Below the pieces are notes generated by a model. That model had not been told where the DNA came from. It worked only from the letters and a program-made list of their open reading frames with translations, and did no database searches. Shown here piece after piece: positions 9,999-18,171 of a stretch of DNA of 64,000 nt. The position numbers and the translations under genes are program-made. Numbering within the stretch: position 1 is the first letter of the stretch; each line of letters opens with the position of its first letter. Source of the DNA: Acidovorax sp. RAC01 (GTDB taxonomy: Bacteria > Pseudomonadota > Gammaproteobacteria > Burkholderiales > Burkholderiaceae_C); NCBI RefSeq assembly GCF_001714725.1, contig NZ_CP016447.1, forward strand, positions 4,087,501 through 4,151,500, read 5' to 3'.

Positions 9999-11417
9999 AT
10001 GAGCCCACCGCTCGACACCATCATCATCGGCGCAGGCACGGCTGGCCTGGCCGCCCTGCGTGAAGTCCGCAAGCGCACCGAGCGTTTTCTCATCGTCAAC
10101 GAAGGCCCGTGGGGCACCACCTGCGCCCGCGTGGGCTGCATGCCGTCCAAGGCGCTGATCGAGGTGGCCGATGCGTTTCACCAGCGCCATGCGCTGTCCA
10201 CCTTTGGTGTGCAGGGCACCGAGGCGCTGCGGGCCGACATCCCCGCAGTGCTGCGCCATGTGCGCGCCCTGCGCGACCACTTTGCCGCCAGCGCCCTGCA
10301 GGCCACCGCACAACTGGGCCGCAGCAAGCGCGCCGGCCGGGCTACCGTGCTGGGCCCGCGGCGGGTGGACATTGATGGCCGGGCTTACGACACGCGCAGC
10401 ATCATCATCGCCACGGGCTCGCGCCCCCACCTGCCGGACGCATGGCTGGCCTTTGGCGAGCGCATGCTCACCACCGACAACCTGTTCGAGCAGCCCGACC
10501 TGGGCCCGCGCGTGGCCGTGATCGGCATGGGGCCGATTGGCGTCGAGATCGCTCAGGCGCTGGCGCGGCTGGGCCTGAACGTATGGGCTTTTTCCACATC
10601 GGCCCAGTGGGCGGGGCTGAGCGACCCAGCCATCAACGCCGAGCTGACGGCCGCCCTCAAGGCCGACATGCACCTGCATGTGGGACCGGCGGCCGAGCTG
10701 CGCGAAGTACCCGGCGGCATCGAGGTGCGCAGCGGCAACCACACGGCCATCGTGGACCACGTCGTGGCAGCCATTGGCCGCGTGCCCAACATCGAACACC
10801 TGGGCCTTGAAAACCTGGGCATTCCGCTGAACGACAAGGGCCTGCCCCCCGTAGACGCGCACACGATGCAGGTGGGCGACCTGCCCGCCTTCATGGCGGG
10901 GGACGCCAACACGCAGGTACCGCTGCTGCACGAGGCCGCCGACGAAGGCCACATTGCCGGCATGAACGCACTGCAGCCTGCGCAGCCGCAGCGGTTTGAC
11001 CGCCGCGTGCCGCTGTCCATCGTGTTCAGCGCGCCGCAAACGGCCGTGGTGGGCCAGCGCCTCGCGCAGCTCGACAACACCACCATCGTCACCGGAAAGG
11101 CCAGCTTTGAAGACCAGGGCCGCGCCCGGGCCGCGGGGCGCAACCGCGGCCGGCTGCACCTGTACGCAGACCGCACGACAGGCCAGCTGCGCGGGGCCGA
11201 GCTGTGCGCGCCCGGTGGCGAGCACCTGGCCCACCTGCTCGCGCTGGGCTTGACGCAAAAACTCACGGTGCAGGACCTGCTGGGCATGCCGTTCTACCAC
11301 CCCACACTGGAGGAAGGCCTGCGCACCGCGCTGCGCGACGCTGCCAGCCAGCTGGCCCAGGAGCGCCCTTCCGACCTGTCGAGCTGCCCGGCCATCGGCG
11401 TGCCCGCGCTGGAGTAA
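9999..11417 (+). CDS. Dihydrolipoyl dehydrogenase-like pyridine nucleotide-disulfide oxidoreductase
   Basis: A 472-residue class I flavoprotein disulfide reductase. An N-terminal FAD Rossmann motif ('TIIIGAGTAGLAALREV') is followed by the redox-active disulfide in 'GTTCARVGCMPSKALIE' (CxxxxC), a central NAD(P) motif ('VAVIGMGPIGVEIAQALARL'), and a C-terminal dimerisation domain with the active-site segment 'PFYHPTLEEGLRTAL' carrying the usual His and Glu. The ATG at 9999 has GAGGAG at 9989-9994. It is annotated as dihydrolipoyl dehydrogenase by fold, but no E1/E2 or glycine-cleavage genes are adjacent, so a different disulfide substrate is possible. Confidence 0.9.
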   Translation: MSPPLDTIIIGAGTAGLAALREVRKRTERFLIVNEGPWGTTCARVGCMPSKALIEVADAFHQRHALSTFGVQGTEALRADIPAVLRHVRALRDHFAASALQATAQLGRSKRAGRATVLGPRRVDIDGRAYDTRSIIIATGSRPHLPDAWLAFGERMLTTDNLFEQPDLGPRVAVIGMGPIGVEIAQALARLGLNVWAFSTSAQWAGLSDPAINAELTAALKADMHLHVGPAAELREVPGGIEVRSGNHTAIVDHVVAAIGRVPNIEHLGLENLGIPLNDKGLPPVDAHTMQVGDLPAFMAGDANTQVPLLHEAADEGHIAGMNALQPAQPQRFDRRVPLSIVFSAPQTAVVGQRLAQLDNTTIVTGKASFEDQGRARAAGRNRGRLHLYADRTTGQLRGAELCAPGGEHLAHLLALGLTQKLTVQDLLGMPFYHPTLEEGLRTALRDAASQLAQERPSDLSSCPAIGVPALE

Positions 11418-11497
11418 CGCGGCGCCTGCGCACATTCGGGTGCCTGCTCAAGTTGCCGCACTGGCTGCCGATAAACATCGGGTAACCCGGAGCCGCC

Positions 11498-11713
11498 ATG
11501 GACGTCGCCCTCACCAACAGCATTGTCAACACCGCCACCGCCATGGCCAGCGCCCAGAGCGCCGATGCCGTGAACATCGCGGTGCTGAAAAAAGCCCTCG
11601 ACATCCAGGCCGCATCGGCCGCCACCATGCTGGACGCCGTGGCGCAGACCCTGCCCCAGCCCGCCCTGGCCACCAGCGGCACACTGGGCACCAACGTCAA
11701 CACCTTTGCCTGA
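11498..11713 (+). CDS. YjfB-like putative motility peptide
   Basis: A 71-residue protein with an Ala-rich helical body ('VLKKALDIQAASAATMLDAV') that matches the YjfB putative-motility family by the VLKKALD signature and length. The family was named from motility-regulon membership; no molecular function is known. It stands alone, 80 bases after the Lpd-like gene, with no flagellar genes nearby. The start is the only ATG giving the family N-terminus (MDVALTNSIVNTATAMA), preceded by GGAG at about 11490. Confidence 0.75.
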   Translation: MDVALTNSIVNTATAMASAQSADAVNIAVLKKALDIQAASAATMLDAVAQTLPQPALATSGTLGTNVNTFA

Positions 11714-12094
11714 CAGCTAACGCATCCCGCAACGCGCGCAGATACCTGCACCTGCCGGGCGGTCATCCCCTCAGCAGAGCAAGGCCCAGAGCCCGATCCG
11801 GGCACAAACACCCCACCCACGCGCTCCGATGCCGCCCCACCCGCGCATCACCCCTGGCCTGCCCACCCTGCTGCAAACCCTGGAAGCCCTGGGCCGCGCG
11901 CAGGCGGTGCCTACCGATGCAGGGATGGCGTGGCGCGGCTGACATGCGGGAGGCCGGGTTGCTGCGAAGCGCGGCGCAAGGCATCGCCAGCCGATGGCAC
12001 GGGGGCGGTGGGGACCGCGGGCTCGTCGCGGGGGCGCGCCATATCGCCACAGGTGCTATTTATTCAATAGCAATAAAACCATATCAATCAAGCC
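11714..12094. other. Gap with a possible 37-codon ORF and the dispersed repeat
   Basis: This 381-base gap holds one open frame on the plus strand at 11829-11942 (MPPHPRITPGLPTLLQTLEA, 37 residues) without a good ribosome binding site; I regard it as unproven. From 12055 it contains a copy of the dispersed repeat. Nothing else is recognised. Confidence 0.35.
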
Positions 12095-12114
12095 CTAGCG
12101 GCCATTTTGACCCC
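12055..12114 (+). repeat. Dispersed repeat copy overlapping the antiporter C-terminus
   Basis: The copy begins with the hairpin GCTATT-TATTC-AATAGC and ends with AGCCCTAGCGGCCATTTTGA. The minus-strand antiporter gene terminates inside it: its last codons and TAG stop come from the repeat tail. Confidence 0.75.
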
Positions 12115-13489
12115 TATTTTTGCCGGAACTGGCATTGGGCGACCTGCGCTCCCGCGCATCCTTGCGCTTTTCATACCGCCGCATCAGCGGTGTGACCGTG
12201 ACGCCGTGCAACAGCACTGACGCCACAATCACCGCCAGCGTGACCGACACCAGCTGTTCCGCGTGCCCCGTGTTCAGGCCGTGGCTGATGGCGTAGAACA
12301 GGTAGTACATCGACCCGATGCCGCGGATGCCGAACCAGGCGATCAGGCGGCGCTCGCGCGCGGCCACCGGGGCGCCTGCCAGGCCCAGGTACACGGCGGC
12401 CGGGCGGATGCCCAGCAACAGCAGCGGCACAAACCACAGCAGCTCCAGGCCAAAGCGCACCTCGGACAGCAGCACGCCGACCACCAGCACCACGGCCACT
12501 TCGGCCACGCGCTCCAGCTGGGCGTTGAAGCGCGACACGGCTTCCATCGTCTGGCCAGGTACTTCTTCAGCGGCTTTGCTGTTGTCGGATGCGGGTGCAG
12601 GGCTAGCACCCGGGGGTGAAGCCCGTGGCTGCGCCGGGCCCCGGGCCTGCGCGCCATGCCCTGCCGGTTGTGTCCGGGCCACCCGCCGCAGCGCCAGGCC
12701 CGCCGCCAACACGGCCAGAAAGCCGTAGGTGTGTGCGATGAGCGCCACGCCGTAGGCCAGCGCAATCAGCCCCAGCACCATGAATTCATCCAGGCCCAGC
12801 GCTTCGCAGTGGTGGGTGCGCAGGTACAGGATGGCAGTGCCCACCGCCATGCCCAGCAGGTAGCCAAGCCCCAAGCCACCGGCCACGGCCCACAGCACGT
12901 CCACGGCCCACCAGCGCCAGCCCCAGTCGCCCAGGTCGTGCAGCGACAGCAGGCCGAGGCCCAGCATCACAAAGGGGAAGGCGGTGCCGTCGTTCAGGCC
13001 TCCCTCGCCGGTCAGGCCAAAGCGCAGGCGGTCGCGGTCGCGCGGGTCGGACATCTGCACGTCGGACGCAAGCACCGGGTCGGTGGGTGCCAGGATGGCC
13101 CCGAGGAGCACGGCAGCGCCCATGGGCAGGTCCAGCAGCCACACGCCCACCGCCGTGACGGCGCCCACGGTGAGCAGCATCGACACCGACGCCAGGCGCA
13201 GCGGTATGCGCCAGCGCCGGTCGCGCAGGGGCAGTTCGAGCTTGAGGCCCACGGTGAACAGCGAGATGAGCACGGCCACTTCGGTCAGGCGCTCCAGCAG
13301 GTGCGAGTCGTCCAGCGGGTCCAGCGTGAGCAGCCCCAGCCCGGCAGGGCCCACGCCTACGCCCACCGCCAGGTACAGGATGGCCGAGCTCAGTGGCACG
13401 CGGGCAATGAACGAGCTGCTCAGTGTCATGACGATGAGCAGCAGGCCCACCAGCGCATAGCCAAGGTTGAACGACAGGTCTGCGTTCAT
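12095..13489 (-). CDS. CPA1-type cation:proton antiporter
   Basis: A 464-residue membrane protein of the monovalent cation:proton antiporter-1 family (NhaP-like), with about 12 spans. Family features include 'ILAPTDPVLASDVQ', carrying the conserved ion-site Asp, 'LTGEGGLNDGTAFPFVML', and 'IAWFGIRGIGSMYYLFYAI' near the end. A Pro/Ala-rich cytosolic loop of about 50 residues ('AQPRASPPGASPAPASDNSK') separates two membrane blocks. The ATG at 13489 (MNADLSFNLGY) is preferred over an upstream in-frame ATG that would add a basic 17-residue tail. The last eight residues (KNRGQNGR) are encoded by the dispersed repeat, so the original C-terminus was probably altered. Confidence 0.92.
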   Translation of the reverse strand: MNADLSFNLGYALVGLLLIVMTLSSSFIARVPLSSAILYLAVGVGVGPAGLGLLTLDPLDDSHLLERLTEVAVLISLFTVGLKLELPLRDRRWRIPLRLASVSMLLTVGAVTAVGVWLLDLPMGAAVLLGAILAPTDPVLASDVQMSDPRDRDRLRFGLTGEGGLNDGTAFPFVMLGLGLLSLHDLGDWGWRWWAVDVLWAVAGGLGLGYLLGMAVGTAILYLRTHHCEALGLDEFMVLGLIALAYGVALIAHTYGFLAVLAAGLALRRVARTQPAGHGAQARGPAQPRASPPGASPAPASDNSKAAEEVPGQTMEAVSRFNAQLERVAEVAVVLVVGVLLSEVRFGLELLWFVPLLLLGIRPAAVYLGLAGAPVAARERRLIAWFGIRGIGSMYYLFYAISHGLNTGHAEQLVSVTLAVIVASVLLHGVTVTPLMRRYEKRKDARERRSPNASSGKNRGQNGR

Positions 13490-13815
13490 GCGTTGCACCC
13501 GCGCCTGGCGCTGTGCACGGGCGGGCTTGAACGGCGGCAACCCGGCGCGCAGGCCAGGCTACCGCCGTACGGGGGGACGTGGCAGGCGCGATCAGGGTAC
13601 GGGTGTGCTGGCATGCCCAGACTGTGCAGGCGCCCTGCCCGCTGCCGGGTGGGCGCTCAGGCCCTGCCGTTGTCAGCCTGGGCCGCCGGTGGCGTGGGGC
13701 GTAGCGGGGCCCGTACCCGATGACCCGATGACCCGATGGCCCAATGACCGGATGGCACGGCGGCGGCAGCGCTGCGCGGACTGTGTGCACAATTCCTGAC
13801 CCTTCCCCGTACCGT
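13490..13815. other. Divergent gap with an octamer tandem repeat
   Basis: About 326 bases between divergent genes, which must hold both promoters. Five imperfect tandem copies of an 8-bp unit lie at 13715-13754. No further gene, RNA or hairpin is evident. Confidence 0.5.
13715..13754 (+). repeat. 8-bp tandem repeat, five units
   Basis: Three perfect copies of ACCCGATG are followed by GCCCAATG and ACCGGATG. The tract ends 61 bases before the ATG of the downstream membrane-anchored protein. Slippage here would change promoter or leader spacing. Confidence 0.8.
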
Positions 13816-14442
13816 ATGAACTTCACCACCCTCATCAAGATCGCCATCTTTCTGGTCGTGGCTTTTTTCGGCATTGAAGCCCTGCGGGTGCGCCATGCCG
13901 ACCAGACGCTGCAGCGCTACGCGGGCGCCGGCGCTGCGTTCCCGGCCAGCGACGGCCCTGTGCAAGGGGCGGCCAGCGGCCAGGGATTTGAGTTCCGGGG
14001 GTACCAGGTCAAGCCGCTGGCGAGCTTTGCGGTGCGCGCGCGGGTGCTGGCGCGCGAGGACTACCGCCTGGGCCGCGAAGCCGATCTGTCGCCGGTAGAC
14101 CTTGCCCTGGGCTGGAAGCGCATGGCCGACCCCAAGGTGTACGGGCCGCTGAACATCACGCAAGGCGGCCGTTGGTACCGCTATTCATGGCGCGACCAGC
14201 CGCCCATCCCGCTGCAGGAGATCGTCGAGTCATCGGCCAACATGCACATGATTCCGGCCAACGCGGCCGTGGAGCGCACGCTCAAACAGGTCAAGGAGGG
14301 CAGCTACGTTCGCATCACGGGGCAGCTGGTGCAGGTGTCGCACGCCAGCGGCTGGACCTGGACCAGCTCGCTCACCCGTTCAGACTCGGGGGCGAACTCG
14401 TGCGAGCTGGTGTTTGTGGAGTCGGTCCAGCTGGAGCCTTGA
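13816..14442 (+). CDS. Membrane-anchored protein of unknown function
   Basis: A 208-residue protein with one N-terminal hydrophobic segment (MNFTTLIKIAIFLVVAFFGI) and a soluble remainder, expected to face the periplasm. I do not recognise a family. Visible stretches such as 'LSPVDLALGWKRMADPKVYG', 'GRWYRYSWRDQPPIP' and 'NMHMIPANAAVE' look like a conserved folded domain rather than a random frame, and 'GSYVRITGQLVQV' suggests a beta-barrel or OB-like element near the C-terminus. The ATG at 13816 is chosen because the anchor begins there. An octamer repeat lies just upstream. Confidence 0.75.
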   Translation: MNFTTLIKIAIFLVVAFFGIEALRVRHADQTLQRYAGAGAAFPASDGPVQGAASGQGFEFRGYQVKPLASFAVRARVLAREDYRLGREADLSPVDLALGWKRMADPKVYGPLNITQGGRWYRYSWRDQPPIPLQEIVESSANMHMIPANAAVERTLKQVKEGSYVRITGQLVQVSHASGWTWTSSLTRSDSGANSCELVFVESVQLEP

Positions 14443-14568
14443 CGACAGCCCGGCAGGCACAGGGTGCCAGCCAGGCATGGCTTGGGCGCAGCCCCTGGCA
14501 GCCGCGTGGCACGGTGACCGGCGCGCACACCCGCCGCCGTGGCTTGCACCGGTGCGGCGCACTCGGGC

Positions 14569-15972
14569 TCAGGGCCTGGGGGTACCTGTCACACGCCATA
14601 CGGTATTGCCCACGTCATCGGCCACCAGCAGCGCCCCGCGCGGGTCGATGGCCACGCCCACCGGGCGGCCCCATGCCTTGCCCTCGGGGCTGACAAAACC
14701 GGTCAGCACGTCCAGCGGCAAGCCCGCCGGCCGGCCGTTGGCAAACGGCACAAAAACCACCTTGTAGCCACTGCGGGGCTTGCGGTTCCAGGAACCATGC
14801 TCGCCCACATACGCGCCATGGGCCAGCGCGGGCAACAGCGCTGGTCCCGTGGCAAACGCCAGGCCCAGCGGGGCCACATGTGAGCCCAGTGCGTAGTCGG
14901 GTGCCACGGCCTGGGCTACCAGGTCGGGCCGGGGCGGCTGCACGCGTGCGTCCACGTTCTGGCCGAAATAGCTGTAGGGCCAGCCATAAAACGCCCCGTC
15001 CCTGACCGCGGTGAGGTAGTCGGGCACGAGATCGTTTCCGAGTTCGTCCCGCTCGTTCACCACGGTCCACAACACGCCGCTATCGGGTTGCCATCCCAGG
15101 CCGTTGGGGTTGCGCAGGCCAGAGGCAAACACCCGGTGGGCGCCGGTCAGGCGGTCCACCTCCCAGATGGCAGCACGCCCGGCTTCTGCGGCCATGCCGT
15201 TTTCTGCCACGTTGCTGTTGGAGCCTACGGTTACGTAGAGCTTGCTGCCATCGGCGCTGGCGATGAGGTTCCTGGTCCAGTGGTGGTTGATGGGGCCTGC
15301 GGGCAGGTCGATGAGCTTGGTGCCTGGGCCTGACAGGCTGGCCTGGCCAGCAACGTAAGCAAAGCGCAGCACCGCATCGGTGTTGGCCACATACAGGTCG
15401 TTGCCCACCAGCGCCATGCCAAAGGGCGAATGCAGACCAGCGGCAAACGGGGTACGGATTTCGGCCACGCCATCGCCATCCGCATCGCGCAGCAGGGTGA
15501 TGCGGTTGGCCGATGGCACACCGGCACCAGCGCGCTTCATGACCCACTGCATGACCCGGCCTTTGATGCCCTGGCTGCCTTGCGGCTTGGGCGGGGCATT
15601 GCTTTCGGCTACCAGCACGTCGCCATTGGGCAAGACCAGCAGCCAGCGCGGGTGGTCCAGCCCGGTGGCAAGCGCCGTGACCTGCAGGCCCGGCAACGAC
15701 TGGGGCTGGGTGCCGGCGGGCCAGCCCTGCGCGGGGGCAATGTGCACGGTGGGCAGCAGCGTTGACGTGGGCCGCGGCAGCACCGGGGACTGCCCCATGC
15801 CCGCCCCGGATGGCAGGGGCGCAGGTTCGGTGCAGGCACCGAGCGCAAGCAAACTGCCCACCACCAGCAACACCCGCCACTGGCTGCGCGCAGTCCGGCG
15901 TGGCTCCGCTCGGAGCCCCCCGTCAGGTATGCCAGTGCAAGGCCGGGTTGCACCGCGAATGAAATGGACCAT
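14569..15972 (-). CDS. PQQ-dependent sugar dehydrogenase, lipoprotein
   Basis: A 467-residue protein with an N-terminal lipoprotein signal ('RVLLVVGSLLALGAC', lipobox Leu-Gly-Ala-Cys) and a six-bladed beta-propeller of the soluble glucose/sorbosone dehydrogenase family. Propeller landmarks include 'HPRWLLVLPNGDVLVAESNA', 'SGLRNPNGLGWQPDSGVLWT', 'VNERDELGNDLVPDYLT' and 'GEHGSWNRKPRSGYKVV'. Members bind pyrroloquinoline quinone and Ca2+ and oxidise aldoses in the periplasm; the substrate here is unknown and no PQQ synthesis genes are in view. The lipid anchor would hold it at the inner or outer membrane. Confidence 0.9.
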   Translation of the reverse strand: MVHFIRGATRPCTGIPDGGLRAEPRRTARSQWRVLLVVGSLLALGACTEPAPLPSGAGMGQSPVLPRPTSTLLPTVHIAPAQGWPAGTQPQSLPGLQVTALATGLDHPRWLLVLPNGDVLVAESNAPPKPQGSQGIKGRVMQWVMKRAGAGVPSANRITLLRDADGDGVAEIRTPFAAGLHSPFGMALVGNDLYVANTDAVLRFAYVAGQASLSGPGTKLIDLPAGPINHHWTRNLIASADGSKLYVTVGSNSNVAENGMAAEAGRAAIWEVDRLTGAHRVFASGLRNPNGLGWQPDSGVLWTVVNERDELGNDLVPDYLTAVRDGAFYGWPYSYFGQNVDARVQPPRPDLVAQAVAPDYALGSHVAPLGLAFATGPALLPALAHGAYVGEHGSWNRKPRSGYKVVFVPFANGRPAGLPLDVLTGFVSPEGKAWGRPVGVAIDPRGALLVADDVGNTVWRVTGTPRP

Positions 15973-16114
15973 GGCACACCTTGTTTGGCAGCGCTCAGGC
16001 CGCCTCGCAGGGCAGTGTGTGCCGGGGCAAGCGCAGTGTCTGTCAGGCTGCTGCGCAAACAGGTGTCAGGGCGGCGCTGTACGGCCCGGCAAGGCGCAGC
16101 GGTGCAGCGGTGCC

Positions 16115-16960
16115 TCAGCCTTGCGTGCAGGTCTGGACCTGCTCCCCCAGCCCGGTCGCACCCAGCCGCATCACATCACCGGCCTTGAGGAACCACGGCG
16201 CGGGCTTTTGCCCCAGGCCCACGCCAGCGGGAGTGCCGGTCAGGATCAGGTCGCCGGGCATCAGCGTCATGAACTGGCTGATGTACGAGACCACGGTGGG
16301 CACGCCGAAAATGAAGTTGGCGGTGCTGCCCTGCTGCACCCGCTGGCCATTCACTTCCAGCCACAGGTCGATGGCGTGCGGGTCGGGCAGCTCGTCGGTG
16401 GTCACCAGCCAGGGGCCGATGGGTGCAAAGGTGTCGTAGCTCTTGCCCTTGTCCCACTGCCCGCCGCGCTCCATCTGCCAGGCCCGCTCGGAGACATCGT
16501 TGGCCAGCACGTAGCCGGCCACATGGGCCAGGGCGTCGGCCTCGGTCACATGGCTGGCGGCGGTGCCGATGATGATGCCCAGCTCGACCTCCCAGTCGGT
16601 CTTGATCGCGCCGGGCGGTATGCGCACGGCGTCGTTCGGGCCGCTGAGCGCGCTCACGGCTTTCATGAACAGCACAGGTTCGGCGGGCGGCTGCAGGCCA
16701 GCCTCTCTGGCGTGGTCGGCGTAGTTCAGGCCCACGCACACGATCTTGCCCACGCCACCCACGGGGCTGCCCAGGCGCGGCGTGCCGGGTACGGCGGGCA
16801 GGCGGCTGGTGTCGATGGCGGCCAGTGCGGCCAGGGTGCGGGGGCTGAGCTGCGCGGGCCCGATGTCGGGCAGCAGCATCGACAGGTCGCGCAGCGTGCC
16901 CTGGGCGTCAAGGATGCCAGGGCGCTCGGCCCCGGCTTCGCCGTAGCGAATGAGTTTCAT
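16115..16960 (-). CDS. Fumarylacetoacetate hydrolase family protein
   Basis: A 281-residue FAH-superfamily protein. The short N-terminal domain (MKLIRYGEAGAERPGILDAQ) is followed by the catalytic fold: 'KIVCVGLNYADHAREAG' (catalytic His), 'LFMKAVSALSGPNDAVRIPP' and 'TDWEVELGIIIG' (metal-binding Glu). 'GDLILTGTPAGVGLG' is the usual C-terminal signature. Members act on beta-diketo or oxalo substrates, for example in aromatic catabolism or as ureidoglycolate lyases; the exact one cannot be assigned. It stands alone, 85 bases from the bicarbonate-permease gene on the same strand. Confidence 0.93.
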   Translation of the reverse strand: MKLIRYGEAGAERPGILDAQGTLRDLSMLLPDIGPAQLSPRTLAALAAIDTSRLPAVPGTPRLGSPVGGVGKIVCVGLNYADHAREAGLQPPAEPVLFMKAVSALSGPNDAVRIPPGAIKTDWEVELGIIIGTAASHVTEADALAHVAGYVLANDVSERAWQMERGGQWDKGKSYDTFAPIGPWLVTTDELPDPHAIDLWLEVNGQRVQQGSTANFIFGVPTVVSYISQFMTLMPGDLILTGTPAGVGLGQKPAPWFLKAGDVMRLGATGLGEQVQTCTQG

Positions 16961-17044
16961 GGATCAGGCTCCTGTGAGAGCCTGCAGTTTAGTGACCACC
17001 AGGCCGCCGGGCGCCCCCGCGTATCACCCGTGCGACCGCCCGGG

Positions 17045-18073
17045 TCAGCCCAGCACGCGCACTGCCAGGCTGGTGTACAGCGGTATGCCGATCAGCATGT
17101 TGATGGGAAAGGTCACGCCCAGCGACAGCCCAAAGTACAGCGAGGGGTTGGCCTCGGGCACGGCGTAGCGAAGCACGGCTGGCACCACGATGTACGACGC
17201 GCTGGCCGACAGCACCATCAGCAAAGCGGCATCCGGCGCCGACATGCCCAGCAGCGCTGCCAGGGCCAGCGCGATGGATGCGTGCACAAACGGCGCCACG
17301 GCGGCGTACGCCACCAGCACCGGCGACTTGCCCCGCACCGACGAGAAATTGCGCGCCACCATCAGGCCCATGTCCAGCAGAAAGAACGCCAGCATGCCCT
17401 TGAACAGGTCGCCCGAAAACGGCTGCATCACCGCCTTGCCTGCGTCGCCCGTGGCGTAGCCGATGACCATGGCGCCCAGCAGCAGCATCTGCGCGCCGTC
17501 GGTAAACGACTCGTGCAGCACCTTGCGCAGCGACAGGGGCGACGCAGCACCCGTGGCCCCGGGCCCGCCCGCCAGGGCGGCACCGCCACCGTTCACGACC
17601 ACGCCAGCAGGCACGGCCGCCGCGGCCTGCTGGCGCAGGCGGTTGGCCAGCAGCACGGCAATCAGGATGGCGGGCGATTCCATGATCACCATGGCCGCAG
17701 CCATGTGGCCGCCGTAGGCAAGCTCGTTGGTCTCCAGGAACTGCATGGCCGTGACAAACGTCACCGCGCTCACCGAGCCGTACGACGCCGCCACCGCAGC
17801 CGCATCAAAGCGCGACACATGGCGCTTGAGGAAGGCATACCCCAGCAGCGGCACCACAAAGGCCATGGTCAGGGCCGCGCCCAGGCCCACCCCCACCTGC
17901 GCGCCAAAGCCCGACTGCGACAGCGCAAACCCGCCCTTGAGGCCCAGCGCCATCAGCAGGTACAGCGACAGGAACTTGGCAATGGCGGGCGGGATTTCGA
18001 GGTTGGACCGCACGGCGCCGGCAAACACGCCGAACACAAAGAAAAGAATCGCGGGATCAAGCAGGTTCTGCAT
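17045..18073 (-). CDS. SbtA-like sodium-dependent bicarbonate permease
   Basis: A 342-residue membrane protein of the SbtA family (formerly DUF897), with ten predicted spans. It starts MQNLLDPAILFFVFGVFAGA, then 'SNLEIPPAIAKFLSLYLLMA' and 'GLKGGFALSQSG'; the second half repeats this layout ('LLDMGLMVARNFSSVRG', 'GMSAPDAALLMVLSASASYI'). In cyanobacteria SbtA imports bicarbonate with Na+. Many non-autotrophic betaproteobacteria also carry it, perhaps to supply carboxylases. No SbtB-like PII gene is adjacent. A divergent LysR gene 98 bases away is the probable regulator, recalling CbbR/CmpR-type control. Confidence 0.92.
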   Translation of the reverse strand: MQNLLDPAILFFVFGVFAGAVRSNLEIPPAIAKFLSLYLLMALGLKGGFALSQSGFGAQVGVGLGAALTMAFVVPLLGYAFLKRHVSRFDAAAVAASYGSVSAVTFVTAMQFLETNELAYGGHMAAAMVIMESPAILIAVLLANRLRQQAAAAVPAGVVVNGGGAALAGGPGATGAASPLSLRKVLHESFTDGAQMLLLGAMVIGYATGDAGKAVMQPFSGDLFKGMLAFFLLDMGLMVARNFSSVRGKSPVLVAYAAVAPFVHASIALALAALLGMSAPDAALLMVLSASASYIVVPAVLRYAVPEANPSLYFGLSLGVTFPINMLIGIPLYTSLAVRVLG

Positions 18074-18135
18074 GGCGTTGTTATGTGTTTTTGTGAACTG
18101 GGCGGGATGCTACGGGCGTGAACCCGTTATGTAAA

Positions 18136-18170
18136 ATCGATTCATCCACCTGTAAACATATCGATTCGTC
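18136..18170. promoter_or_regulatory. Direct repeats in the sbtA-like / LysR divergent region
   Basis: Two near-identical 11-mers, ATCGATTCATC at 18136-18146 and ATCGATTCGTC at 18160-18170, lie 24 bases apart (start to start), directly before the LysR ATG at 18172. Each contains the palindrome ATCGAT. Spacing near two helical turns suits a LysR tetramer. This is a candidate operator, not a proven one. Confidence 0.5.
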
Positions 18171-18171
18171 T

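Noticed and set aside
11829..11942. 37-codon open frame between the YjfB-like gene and the antiporter
   Set aside because: No good ribosome binding site and no recognisable sequence; kept only as a note in the gap entry.
12555..12610. Ala/Pro-rich loop of the antiporter as another repeat copy
   Set aside because: Only short words match and the order of conserved blocks is not kept.
15380..18121. 913-codon plus-strand open frame spanning three minus-strand genes
   Set aside because: It crosses intergenic gaps and reads as His/Gln/Arg-rich low complexity; the minus-strand genes have clear domains.
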